DNA of 64,000 bases from Hsuehochloa calcarea (Eukaryota; Streptophyta; Magnoliopsida; Poales; Poaceae): NCBI GenBank assembly GCA_036346395.1, contig CM070615.1, positions 25,167,282 to 25,231,281 on the forward strand, given 5' to 3'. The position numbers and the translations under genes are program-made. The number at the start of each line of letters is the position of its first letter. The stretch's first letter is position 1. Positions 22,060 through 34,165 of the stretch are shown piece by piece. The notes below the pieces were generated by a model. The model ran no database searches. It was not told the DNA's origin and was given only the letters and a program-made list of their open reading frames with translations.

Positions 22060-24278
22060 CTTAAACTTCAGCCGAATTTCCGCTTTTCGTTTTTGGAAAT
22101 GCGCTTTCCTCAGTCGGAGACGGTTTTTCTCCCAGCGCCTTCACCTCCGGCTTCTTCTCCCTTCTCCCTTCTTACTTTCGCCCGAGCGTCATCCTCCCTT
22201 CGTCACTGCCGCCTCCTGCGATGCCGTCAGCCACCACCTCCCTCGCCACCTCGCGTTTCCCGCAGCTTCTACTGCCTTCGCCGCCGCCACCTTGCTCCAC
22301 CCATGCTGCCACCTCCCTCTCTCGGCGCCGCCGAGAAGCATCCCCTGCCGCCACGTCGCCGTCACTGCCGCAGCTCGCCCTGCTCCCACCGCCTCTCCCC
22401 GGGCTATAAAAGCAACCCCAGGGCAAGCTCTCCTCTTCACCTCCACCTCCAACCCCTTCCCTTGCCTTCTCCTCTTCTAACGCCGGTGAATTTTGTGGTC
22501 CCCCCACCGCCTCCTTCTCCGACCGAGGTAAGCCTCCCGGTGAAATCCGCCGCCTCCCTACCTCCCCTTTCCTCTCACCTCCGGCGGTAGCACCTCCTCA
22601 CCACCGCCAACAATTCCTCCACCTTGCCCCACCTCCTTCCTCACTGGAGCTCGCCGGCACCGAGTTCCACCACCGCCACCTCCACGGTCACCGTTGTCAC
22701 CCCATCTCTGCACCTCCCCAAAATGGGTTCACCACACTTCCGTGGTGCTCCCTGTACCCTCCCCCGCCGCCGCCGGCTCCGCCTCCTCTGCCCAGGGGTG
22801 AGCGCGCGGGCCTTTTGGCCGCGCGGCTCAAGCCGCCTGGGGCAAGGCCTGGCCGAGTGGGTCGTTTCAGCTTAGCCGATTTGGGCCTCAGGCCGCCACA
22901 GTAAATGGGCTGGGCCCAAGCACTGTTCACAGCACAGCGTTTTATTCATTATTCATCACCCGAAAGTACTATTCATCAACCAAAAATTGCTTTTTTACTG
23001 TTCACTATCATGAATAGTAATCCTGGTTACTGTTCATCACCATTTTTTATCCATAAATAGTAAAATTATCACTATTCATCATCTAACACTATTCATCCAC
23101 AAAACCCTAATTCGGCATTATCTATCCATTTCGTCTGTTTCAAGCCCAGAAATCCATTTCTCCACTCCATTCAGTCTAATTAAATACCAGATAAATTCCC
23201 ACCCTCCCGCACCAACTTCTTTGCGTTTCTTTTTCGTTTGTTTTTACTTGCATATTGTTCCCAACTCATTCCTTATTGAGCATGATTTTACTTGGTTTGT
23301 TTTTATTATTTTGCTTCTCGTTAGGTCACGATCTTGGCGACCAGACTCTAAAAGACATCAGACAGGACCAGAATCTACAGGACTTTGTGCAAGAAGGCAA
23401 GCCATATTCTTTGATCATTTTGAACCTACAATTCATATATTTAATATTACTTTCATTATTATATTTGTGTCAATTACTTTAAATATTGAAATGATACTTT
23501 TGAATGCCATGATGTTTAGATAATTCCTATCGCCCCATATACAAACTCACCTAGCACTTGTAGGCCATATTCACCTTGACAAGGTTAAGATTTCTTGTAA
23601 GCCATATTCACCTTGACAAGTCCACATAAAATATTATCTATGCAAATAGCTTTGTCACCAAAAATATGGTTATCAATCAAAAGATAGTGTTGGCGGTTCG
23701 CCAATGATTTTGGTGTGAAGTTGAGGGTTGTGCCCAAGAAGTTGGGCAATCCAATAGACTTGTGTTGGAAAAGTGAGTCGCAGGTGAGGCCCGAAGGATG
23801 GACAACCACGTGGTGGTGTTGGTCTATCGCTTCACTGTGAGACTAGTAAGGACAAGAACCTTGTGCCAAAGTAACAGACACAGAAAACCGCTCAACCACA
23901 GGTGTGGTCATTACTCCCTAGCTTAGTACGCTGCTCTTCCGATTGAATATATACAACATCTAGAGTGGGACAGGAGTGGGCCTGCAGGGACACTCGCTGG
24001 TCTTCACAACGGTATGGTCTCGTCAGCCTTGGAGTGCGAATTCCACTGTTGGTTGGTGGTTTCACAAGGGTTGTATGGAGTCTGAACCTACCGGGTAGAT
24101 GCTAGAAAGGTTGAGCAGTGAAAAAGTTTTATTATCTCAGCTCAGTCACACACTAACATGTTGCGTATCTATGATCTGACAGTACGAGCATGAGGTATCT
24201 TGTGGGTAAAGTTGGGCAACTTTGCAGAGTATATCAAATGGTATTCGAATACGCCGTGCTTCCGGTTAATGAAGCTGT
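22060..24278 (+). mobile_element. 5' portion of a gypsy-type LTR split by a younger element
   Basis: Layout is that of a gypsy LTR in plus orientation: CT-rich upstream block, TATA-like CTATAAAA at 22404-22411, CT-rich leader, then an AT-rich 3' half with a block near 24210-24260 (TTTGCAGAGTATATC...ATTCGAATACGCCG) shared in structure with the Tekay-like LTRs. It stops at the GCTGT target duplication (24274-24278) and resumes at 40837. The left end is not defined. Long Pro/Ser-rich frames at 22042-22590 are composition effects. Confidence 0.5.
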
Positions 24279-27200
24279 TGTCGGGACCCAAATATGCAAA
24301 TCTGGACCCTCTGTGTATTCTCGTGACTAGTCCAGATCACGCTAGTGCACACAAAGGTCAACATCGATGAAATATCACATCCATACAACGAATATAAGCA
24401 TAAACGAGTACTTTGAATAACAAATAACTGTTGAGACCTTACGGTCGAGTTTTACATTTATTAAGCCATGCAAGGCTAACAATAAAGAAATAATCGCAAT
24501 GAAACGACATAAACTCGGTGGGCTCCCATCAATTTACCACGTGCAACCGATCGATCAAGACCCTAACGATCAACCTTCGAGAACTCTTCTTCAAAAGCAG
24601 CGATGACTCCTCCACTTCATTGATTTGTTTAGCAAGAGTGAGTACACACCATACTGCAAGTCATACCACGTAATGCATTTATACATGATGGCTTATTCCA
24701 AAGGAATGGCTTCTGTGGTTATTTTGCGGAAATGCAACATTTGCAATTAAATACAAATAATAGATTGAAAGTGTAATTCAAAACAAATAGACAATAATAA
24801 GTTAACAATTGATTTCACAAAGGACACACAGTCTAATCAAGTTCTTTCACACACCAACAAGTTACCTCTCACACATTGACCCTTCCCAATTGTTTTATGA
24901 AAATCTACCCTCGTGTGAAATTCCCGAGCATGTCCATATCCGAGGACGTGGCTATTCGAATAGATTGGTTTAAACACTCTGCAGAGGTTGTACACTTTAC
25001 CCACACGATACAACCAGTGTAGCTAGCACTGACCATAACAAAACCTTTCAGAGACTTCATCTCAAACAATGACACTCCGATGTGCTTTCACGCCATCCAA
25101 TTTGTTCACATAGCCCTTGAACGACACACACCGCTGGACGTGGATGCAATGAACCGTCCCGCGATGTGACCCAAACATAGCGGTACACACCTCCACCCAT
25201 CACATAGTTTAAATACAACCCGAGTTGTCAATGTCAAGACTCCATAACTTACTAAGTCGCCCACCATACTAGGCATGTGGTTGTACAAGAAGGCCCAGCT
25301 CAATGGCGCACAAAGTTAAGTCCTTAATTGACTAAGGCAAGACTTCTGCTTTACCCAAATCACAAAGTTTAATTCACACATTCCACCATTCACACAGATC
25401 CACCACTTGCCTCAAGATAAATCTTTTCCACCACGTTGATTAAGTGCAACACATGCCATCAACGAATAACGACACAAGACACACAATTTCATCACACGCC
25501 CATAATCACTTAAGCAAGTTTATAATTGCAACTCACATGAAATGATGACTCGTGGCATGGCTAAGCAGTCTAATCGTATCTAACCAACCCATGTTGGTTC
25601 TATGATAATACCAACTATTAATGAATCAACCTAGGGTGACAAAAGATCATGGCATACAATAGACAAGGTGGATATAACAATTTGATTAATAACTATCCCA
25701 AAAGCATTTAAATAAATACATGAAATAGAATGCAATACATTGAAACAAAGTATTTTGAAAACTGGGTTCAAAATGATCAAAGGTATAACTTGCCTTGGAA
25801 TAGATCTAGATATTGGTCTTGGTCTTGAGGTGCTCCTTGTTCGCAAAATTCCCAAGTATCGACGTCTACTCGCAAACGAGATAAAAGAAAGCAATAGAGG
25901 AGCACGAGGAGGAGGGTAACCATATTTGTTGCCTAGTGACGAAGAACAAGAAGGTCAAAGCGGTTGGGAAGGGGAAAGTTGTGAGACCCCGGTTTATCCG
26001 GCTTGTAATGCTTAACCATCCATTCGGTCCTAGCATCACAAAGCAGATAATCCGAGACTCGAGACATGTATACTTCCAAATCGATACACACCTCTTTACA
26101 AAGTTCATGCATCAATTCCATTCATTCACATAGAACCAAAGAAAAACAACAATCCAGAAGATAACATAAATAGAAGATAGTTATTTCAAAAGAGAGGCCG
26201 ACCGGCCAAAAGACATATACATAAGGAAATTTAACAGTGGAAGCAAAAGTGCCATAAGATGGCTATAAACAAAATAGCCGACCAGTTGTGCCATAACCCA
26301 CCAGGCAACGCCGAGGACCACCAAGCTAGTCGCCAAACCCGAAGCACATCTCACAAAAGTGAGGCCCTTGGGGCTCACCTTCTTCCCCTGCAAACAAAAG
26401 CAGCCGGCAAAAGCCGGTGAGTACTTTGAATGTACTCGCAAGACTTACAGATGGTGTAACAAACCTGTACATATGCTACATGCAAACTCATAGAAGTGGA
26501 GGTCGTATGTTTTGGTTTTAGCATAAAGCATTTTCCATTTGTAATAATGTAATAGATTGAAGGCAATGTTATTCAAATCGGTTTTTAACGATCAAATAAT
26601 CGCAAAAGGCAACAATATAACATTAGATAGGCAGACAACAATCACGAAGTGACCACGACCGTGGTCACACAACAATAGCATGAATTACCCATTCATACCA
26701 CCCATGTCCAATTTTAGTTTAAAAGGTTGAAGTCTAACTCTTGCAAAACCTAACCAAGCGTGTCCATAACCTAGGGCGAGGCTATTCGAATAGTTTTATC
26801 CTGCAGGTGTACCAATTTCCCATACGCGGACCGCCTTTTGCCAAGCTATTAAGCACACTTGAAGGTATCGCCGGCTAAGTCTTCTGAGACGTTTCCAATA
26901 TTGTGAATTATTCACGAGCCGCGTATGGATAGAAACTCATACGTTGTGTCGGAGTCATCGTAAAGCCTCGGTCAACTACCCTTCCGGGTAAAGCCTTGGA
27001 CAACTACGGCGCTCCTCGAGGTGGAGAGCCTACCGAATCTCCACCACCGCACACCCACACAAGAACACGACCACATATCATGTTTCACACAACACACACA
27101 ACCCCCTCCTGCGACTCGGAGATAACCCACGCCAAAGTACTAAGTCAAGAGAGGTCCCATATCCCTCTCGCGTGGTTAGTACGCAAAAATGCTAGGAGAG

Positions 27201-27872
27201 TGTGACACAAGATGTTCGGTCCTTGTTGACTTAGGCAAGACATCCACAAACCCAATAACCCACCATCCAGACCACTTGCCCAACTCCAAATCAGTTTTTC
27301 ATTTTGATTTTGACTTTACAAAATAACAAAGCACAAGTCTGGTCAGATCTGACATAATACTTAAATGTGTGATCAAGATCATCGACTAAAAATCGATGAT
27401 CGCCGATACTACGGAACTAAGCATTTCTAAGCAATTTCAATCGAAAACTACTAAGTGACCAGAGTCCATCCATCGAACTCCGACCACAGCCAATAACCTA
27501 AGCTCAAGGTAGTAGAGGATAAACAAGTCCTACAGATTGTGCAACTATAGGACACTAACCGTATTTTAACAACAAAATAGCAATGCATACATACGAGTTG
27601 AAAGCAATATAGTAGACTTGAAAAATAATGGGATGAACATGATCAACGCTGCCTTTGCTTGCAGATCAAGATGTAGCTGGGGATCACTTATGTTGTCAAT
27701 GTGCTCTTCGGATCCTAACGAGAAAGCGAAAAGCAATCGATAAGAACGAATAAAATGCAAGGACTCAACAGCAAACTTTTTCCAAAATTCTGAAAATCTT
27801 ACCGAAGCAAGACACTGATTTATAAAGAATTTAGCAACAAGAACCAATTGATTTGGATTCTTAATGCCAAAA

Positions 27873-28150
27873 CTACGACCGAAAGAAGGTCTTACGACCA
27901 GGTAGTGGTCGTAAAAGAAACCTACGACTATGACGTAGTCGTAGCAAGTCTTACGACTAAGTTCCAGTCGTGGAAGAACTTACGACCGATTAAGGTCGTA
28001 GAAGAACTTACGACTAGGTACAAGTCGTAATGGAACTTACGACTAGGTACTAGTCGTAGAAGGACTCATGCCCCTAGCATAGTCGTAATAAGACCTACGA
28101 CCATTTATACATCGTAGTAGAGCTTACGACTAAGCTAGGTAACGGTCGGA
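27873..28150. repeat. Array of imperfect palindromes (TTACGAC...GTCGTAA)
   Basis: Eight to nine units of about 31-33 bases, each with ACGACC or ACGACT facing GGTCGT or AGTCGT across a 6-9 base spacer. It lies downstream of the LTR's TATA-like box in the transcribed direction, so each unit could form a small RNA hairpin. The second copy of this LTR (34166-36006) ends exactly where the array would begin. Confidence 0.8.
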
Positions 28151-28711
28151 ATCCGACCACTAGGTAACGCCTCCGCACGCTTTGCCGTGGCTCGCGGCGA
28201 TCTCCGACCACGAGCGCGCCACCAAGGGCGGGATGAGTGTCCCAAAAGTTGAAGGGTTCGACCGCGGCCAAGATCTGGCTGAGATATAGTCCTACGTGGT
28301 ACGACCACGAGTGCGGCCGAGAAGGTATGGCTCGGAGGACTCTCGACGAACAATACCAAAAGAAAACGAAACACGCCGAGCTCCTACAGGCAATACGGAC
28401 TTACTTGAGCCGAAGAACGACCGAGAGACCCTGAGTGGCTCCGGCGACGAGTATCCGAACGGCGGTGGTAAGGTTCTCGCTAGGCCACAGCGACCGGGCA
28501 CAGAGAGAACCAAACCGCTGAGAGTTAAGCTCTAAAGAGTAAAGGGGAGCAGAGGGGCGAAGACTTGAAGAAGAAACCCATTCGCACCGCTCCACCAAGC
28601 TCCACACTCAACAATGTCGATCGAAGAGAGTGCGAGGGACCGCAGCTCAAGCAAGAGGGTGAGTGCTAGCCTGGAGTTGCGTATGCTAAAGGAAGCTAAG
28701 GGTGAAGCAAT

Positions 28712-28726
28712 GGGGTTTAAATAGAG
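28712..28726 (-). promoter_or_regulatory. TATA-like box of the nested LTR
   Basis: The minus strand reads CTCTATTTAAACCCC, the only TATA-like element at the junction between the GC-rich leader and the upstream part of this LTR. Confidence 0.45.
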
Positions 28727-29686
28727 CAATGGCGAGAGCAACACGGGTTTTTCCAATCGGTCAACACCGCCATGAGAGCACTTGAGAGCGATGGGAGCAG
28801 CTTGAGTCATGGCCCTCGAGAGATGAGCGCGACGAGCATTTAATGCGCTCGAGCTAGCCGCTTAAAGGTGGACATAGTGTGGATCGACGCCATCGCTTTT
28901 TCCTCGCGACGCCATGGCAGAGCGCACGACTGGACAGGGAAGGAAACGACTCGTTGGTCGTCGGATTGAAATCGACACTGGCCGATCGAGCGGATTGAAA
29001 CGACCCGGCTTCGATCGTCGAAGGTCGCTCGATACCGATCCAACGGCTTAGTTAGATCGGGTGGTTTACAACGACTCAGCGTCTGGCCGGTCGAAGACCG
29101 CTCGATACCGATCCAACGGCCACGACCCTAGCGCCGAACGACGAAGTTGGCACAGCTAGTGGATCGACCGAGTCGGTGGCTCGAGCCCGAGTCCGATTCA
29201 AACCTACTAACAAGTGCAAACCAGCTTAGGGTTTGTATTTGAATAATCGATTTTTGAGGAATTATTTAAGGTAGTAAGCAAGCTCCAAAAATTATGAAAT
29301 TTTAATCGAGTTTGTCGACGACGGAGGAACCTCATATGAAATTTCCAGAGATTCTAATGATCGAATTTTCCTCCGAAATTCGAAGAGGGAAGCTAGGGTT
29401 TGACCAAGCTTTGACTCGCCCAAGAATCATCAAATAATTTCTAAAAGTCATGAGATAATTCGAGGTGTTGCCAAGCCTCCCTAGAACTCGGAGAAATATC
29501 TCCAAGGGTTTGGCACAAGGTCTATGACAAGGAGGTTTTTGATTAGCGCGAATGAGGATTTGAATTTGATCTTCCACAATTCTTTTAAAAGAATTACAAA
29601 ATGACTGGGGTTTCAAGATGCAAGAAAAGTTTTAATTCCTCCGATTTTCTTACACTTGAAACTCAATTCCAATTTGGGATGTTACA

Positions 29687-30405
29687 AAACCTCCCCCTTA
29701 CAAAAATCTCGTCCCGAGATTTGGCTCACTCTGAAAGAAAGATGGATAGTCCGACGAGACGATCTTCCTTTCCCAAGTAGCCTCATCCTCGTAATGGTTC
29801 GATCCATCGAACTTTAAGGAATCGATGGCTCTATTCCTTGTTCTTCGCTCACCTCATCGAGTATGCGACAGGGTGCTCGCGATAGGTCAAATCTTCTTGG
29901 ACATCGAGAGTTTCCAACTGAGCTTCCTCGTTGGAACACGAGGCACTTCTTTAATTGGGACACATGGAACACATCATGTATCCTCGAGTGCCGGCAATTC
30001 CAACTTATAGGCAACACCCTTTCTTTCTCGATAACACGGTAAGGACCGACATATCGAGGAGCTAACTTGCCCTTGACGCCAAACGCGATGGCCCTTCAAA
30101 GGAGAGACCTTGAGATAAACAAAGTCATTGGGCTCAAAGCTCAACTCCGACGACGGCGATCCGCATAGCTCTTTTGCTCGGATTGAGCGTGCGTAACGAT
30201 CACGAATAAGTCGGACTTGACTCTCGGCCTCATTGATCGAGTCCAGCCAAAGAAAGGTCTTTCACGGTCTCGCACCAATTCAACGGGTTCGCACTTTCTC
30301 CGTATAAGGCCTCAAAAGGTGACATGCCGAGACTAGCTTGAAAACGTTGTTGTAGGAAAACTCGCAAATGGCAAGCACTTCTCCCGCTTCTTTCCATATT
30401 CAAAA
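29687..30405 (-). pseudogene. 3' end of pol (chromodomain-proximal tail) of the nested gypsy element
   Basis: The minus strand contains SRIHDVFHVSQLKKC (29950-29990), the near-invariant motif before the chromodomain in chromovirus integrases, followed by degenerate sequence to the polypurine tract. The upstream part is readable only in patches, including a version of the ASLGMSPFEALYGE-like block near 30300-30350. It ends abruptly at about 30405, where the host LTR resumes, so the rest of pol, gag and the 5' LTR are gone. Confidence 0.7.
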
Positions 30406-31290
30406 TGAGTATCGACGCTCACTCGCAAAACGAGATAAAAGAAACAAAATAAATAAACAATAGAGGCAAAACAAACTCCAAAAATCAAATAAAATTCATC
30501 ATTAAATAGATCTAAGTTTTATATGAATTTACAAATTTGAATGGGCTCAATCGGAGTTCGGATGCAAAAGATATGGGCTTTGGAAGATTGGAAAATCAAA
30601 TAAACCCTAATTTGGATTTTATTAAATTTCCCGAATTATTTTTATAAAATAAATTCGGATTTAATGACGCCGCTTACGACGCAACGGCGAATTTCTGGAA
30701 AAAGAAATAAAATAAAATAAAAACTGCATTCAACAGTGGGCCCCACCCGCCGCCTCGCTCACGGTGAATCGGGTTCACCGAGCCACGGGAGGTTTGCTGC
30801 GGTGGACTGAGCCACGCGGTGCTGATGTGGCGGCCACGCAAGTGACACGCAAGCGCTAGAGGTGACGGGCGCCGTGTGGTCGGGCCGACGATGCACTACC
30901 GAGGGGCGCAAGACGGGGACCAAGGGCTCGCCAGCGATCGGCGGTGAGTCGTCGGTGACCAAGGGTACCAGAAGGTTCCCTGGGTTATTGCGCACCCGAT
31001 GGTACCCTTACCGATGGTCGAAGCGACGCATGCACCGCGCGAGGAAAAAGCGCGAGAGAGCATCGGTTTTGTCGGACGAGCCAGCCGGCGATGCTCAGGC
31101 GAAGAGAAGGGGCGCACAAGGTGCCCTGGGACTTGCTGATCACGATGGTGTAGTCGGTGGAGCAAGGGCGGCGACGACGGCGGCGCAACTCACCGGAGAA
31201 GAAACTCCTACTAAAACCCTAAAGCTTGAAATGCGCGCGCTAGGCGACGGCGACGAGAGTGGCGCTTTGGGTTGCGAGGTCCGGCGCTAA

Positions 31291-31304
31291 GGGGTATTTA
31301 TAGG
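31291..31304 (-). promoter_or_regulatory. TATA box of the gypsy 3' LTR
   Basis: The minus strand reads CTATAAATACCCC, conserved with the 5' LTR copy at 40104-40116. Confidence 0.55.
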
Positions 31305-32009
31305 CCTCGAGACGCCGAGGTTTGAAACCCCAAATCGGGTCCAAACGGCCGGGTTTTTGAATTCCTTGATTCGGGAGATATTTGCCGAGTTTGGTTTTGA
31401 TTTGGTGAGATAGATGCGAATAGACAGGGTTTAAATTAGGGGTTGGCGCAAGAAAATCGGGACGAGTCCCGCTGTCGACGCGACCGAAGCTCGCAATGGC
31501 GGCCGAGGCGAAGCGACGCTACGGAGAAGAAAGGCGCGGAAGAAGACGATCCGATAGTGGCCCCACATGTCGCCGAGAGCAAGCGCGGATGCGGCGCGGG
31601 CGACCGGCAATGGCGATGCCGATCCAACTACCGAGCGGCCAGAGCGGGATGGATGGGTCGCGCGAATGGAATAGTGTTGGGCTTCGCCCAAGATCGTTCA
31701 AGGATTTTCCTATGATTTTTCTTTTAAATAAATTCAGGAAATACAAATAGAAAATAGAAAATAGCAAATGACTTTGGAAAAATTCCAGAAAATTCTATAA
31801 AATATATCCAAGCATATAGAATCTAAATAAAATAGTTTTGATAATTGTTGATGTTGGGATTAAGCACATTAAATCGCTTTGTCCTTAAAGTCCATATTAA
31901 GCTTTTTAAATTAATATTCAAATAAATCCAAATGGTGAATTTTCTTACTACCATATTTAAAAGATTTTTAAAGCTCTGAAAATTGGCATGTTACAAACCT
32001 CCCCCCCTT

Positions 32010-33110
32010 AAACGAATCTCGACCCCGAGATTCCGGCTAGCTAGAGAAAATGCCGGGAACTCTGGCCAACTCTTCTTCACGCTCCCACGTAGCTTCTCCT
32101 TCGAGTGGTTACCCAATGAACTTTGCAAAACGAACGGTCTTGCTTCCGTGCGGCGCTCATGACATCCAAAATCCCGACAGTCGTTTTTGTACGTGAGATC
32201 TTCTTCACCAATTGACTCCAACGGGTCTGTTTCTTCTTGCACACGAAGGCACTTCTTCACCGAGAGACATGAAAGACATCATGCACTCTCGTTAACGATC
32301 GTGGTAACTCCAACTGTACACAACTTCTCCTCAAGCTTCTAAAATCTTGAACGGACTATACATACCTTGGGGCAAGCTTCCTTTGGTGTGAAATCTCTTA
32401 ACACCTCTCGAAGGAGTAACTCAAGATACACAAAATCTTCGTTCAAAGTCGAGGTCACGACGACGATTATCGGCATAACTCTTTTGCCTCGGATGGCTAT
32501 CTTTAGCCTTTCTCCGATCATAGCAACTTGTTCTTCGCTTCAATAATATCCGTCCAACACTACACGCTCAAATTGCCTCTCGACCAATTTAATGGAGTTC
32601 GCAGCACAACCATACAAAGCTTCAAATGGTGACATCTGCAGACTGGCTTGATAACTGTTGTTGTACGAGAATTCTACATACGGCAAACTCTTATCGCAAC
32701 TGGTAGCATTTGCTAAGGCACAAGCTCTCAACATATCTTCCAATATCTGGTTGACTCTTTCATCATCCATCCGTCTCGTGGATGATAAGCAAGATCAAAT
32801 TCATATGAGTTCCTGTGGCTTCATGTAGACTTTGCGTAAACGAGAGGTGAATTGAGATCCTCTATCTGACACTATCTTCTTAGGCACACCGTGCAGACTG
32901 ACTATTTTTGACATATACAACTCTGCCAAGCGGTCTCCTGAGTAAGTGGTTTTGACTGGCAAGAAATGGGCAACCATAGTCAAACGATCCACTATTACCC
33001 AAATCGAATCATATCCCGATTGAGTCTTGGGTGCCGTAATAAAATCCATACCGATCTCTTCCCACTTCCATTCCGTATCTTCGCGTTGTAGCAATCCCGC
33101 TGGTCTCGAT
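32010..33110 (-). pseudogene. gypsy integrase, frameshifted
   Basis: 32801-33094 encodes the core: KWEEIGMDFITAPKTQ (first Asp), SIWVIVDRLTMVAHFLPVKT, and VSDRGSQFTS (second Asp). After a frameshift, 32540-32770 continues with ERVNQILEDMLRAC and LPYVEFSYNNSYQASLQMSP, containing the third acidic position and the C-terminal part of the core. These are diagnostic of Tekay/Del-type chromovirus integrase, which inserts the cDNA and often targets chromatin by its chromodomain. Downstream, 32010-32540 holds the decayed chromodomain region. No intact frame spans the domain. Confidence 0.82.
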
Positions 33111-33479
33111 GCTCGCTTTTACTTTTCGACACACGCCGCATAAGGCAACGAACTCGCGACGCCTCGCTTTAAGTTTGGCCACCAAAACTTATTCTAACAT
33201 CCCGATACATCTTAGTACTTCCGGTGAATCGAATACTTTGAGTCATGGGCTTCTTCGTAATCACCGTCTCAATCCATCAATATCCGTACACGATACGCCC
33301 ATTGATCCACAATATATCATGATCATCTACGGTGAAATCTTTAAATTTTCCTTCGCCATCTTCTTCTTGAGGTCGCAAACTCGTAATCCTTGGGTTGAGC
33401 TTCACGAACTGCTTCTCCGAGTAGACTGCATTTCCAACCGCCACAAATCCTTCCTGAACTACTTCTAGTCAGTAGCTTC

Positions 33480-34165
33480 CGGAATTCTCCCAAGTTCTCA
33501 ACACAAAACCAAAGCTAACTTCCCAATGCAACTAACGTTCGAATGACGAGTAATTGATTGAGAAGATAAATCAGAAGTTAAGGTAAGATCTATTACCACT
33601 TAGTAGGCAAAGTCACGAAAATAGTGTTAGATACTTAGCTAACTAGCACATCATCTTACCTTTAACCCCACAAATTTTAGTTGAATCACCTCTCATTTTC
33701 CACCCTATTAGAAACCATCGAGCTTGCTCCTTCCGAATTGAAGTTGTTGTAGTGATTTTGCATCAAGCTTCATACAAGTCTTCCATCCTAGAAACTTCAA
33801 AACCACACTTCAACTCAAATGGTCCCATCAAACCATTGAGTCGAGCTGTCGAAATTGAGGTAGTGTCGGATTGGTATCAAGCCTCTGCTTAAATCTCTTC
33901 TACCTAAACTTCAAAATCCTAAGCACTTCAATTTGCCAAACTCGTGGTTCCCAAAACCCAACAACTATCTTTGAAAGAAGGAGGAAATCAATTTTCAAAA
34001 CTCAAATGAGAGTAAGGTGAGAGAAAGCTAAGATAGGTAAGGAATAAAACGAGAATTCTTAAGCTTCATAAACCATTTGATACTTTGAAAATAATATTTT
34101 CCAAAATATCCTAAAAGACGACCAAACTTGGGTTATACGTCAGATGGCTGCGATATAAACTTTTT
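33480..34165. other. Unassigned segment inside the gypsy element
   Basis: AT-rich sequence between the integrase remnant and the LTR fragment. No pol motif was recognised. It marks the place where RT and RNase H should lie. Confidence 0.3.

Larger units (their letters stand above)
25980..29686 (-). mobile_element. Nested gypsy element: 3.7-kb 3' LTR
   Basis: The plus-strand segment starts TGTGAGACCCCGG and ends GGGATGTTACA, with a polypurine tract (AAGGGGGAGGTT, minus strand) right after it at 29687-29699. It lies inside the 3' LTR of the 24279-40831 element. It is a second, related but distinct gypsy family: its first 1.9 kb recurs at 34166-36006. No 5' LTR is present, so the insertion is truncated. 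Confidence 0.7.
24279..31995 (-). repeat. gypsy 3' LTR, interrupted at about 25890-30410
   Basis: 24279-25889 and 30408-31995 together match the whole 5' LTR (37635-40831). The sequence TATCGACG-CACTCGCAAACGAG is repeated at both sides of the break, marking where the inserted piece lies. The polypurine tract (AAGGGGGGGAGGTT on the minus strand) follows at 31996-32009. Confidence 0.85.

Noticed and set aside
22042..22590. 182-residue Pro/Ser-rich frame and its counterpart on the other strand
   Set aside because: It overlaps a TATA-like box and CT-rich leader of a gypsy LTR. Both strands are open because of composition, and no domain is visible.
27873..28150. Regularly spaced repeats that could be mistaken for a CRISPR array
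   Set aside because: Plant nuclear context, the repeat itself varies and the spacers are not unique insertions; it is a palindrome array inside an LTR.
30759..31290. Long Arg/Ala/Gly-rich frames on both strands, repeated at 39572-40458
   Set aside because: They lie in the GC-rich part of the paired gypsy LTRs and are not conserved in frame between the two copies.
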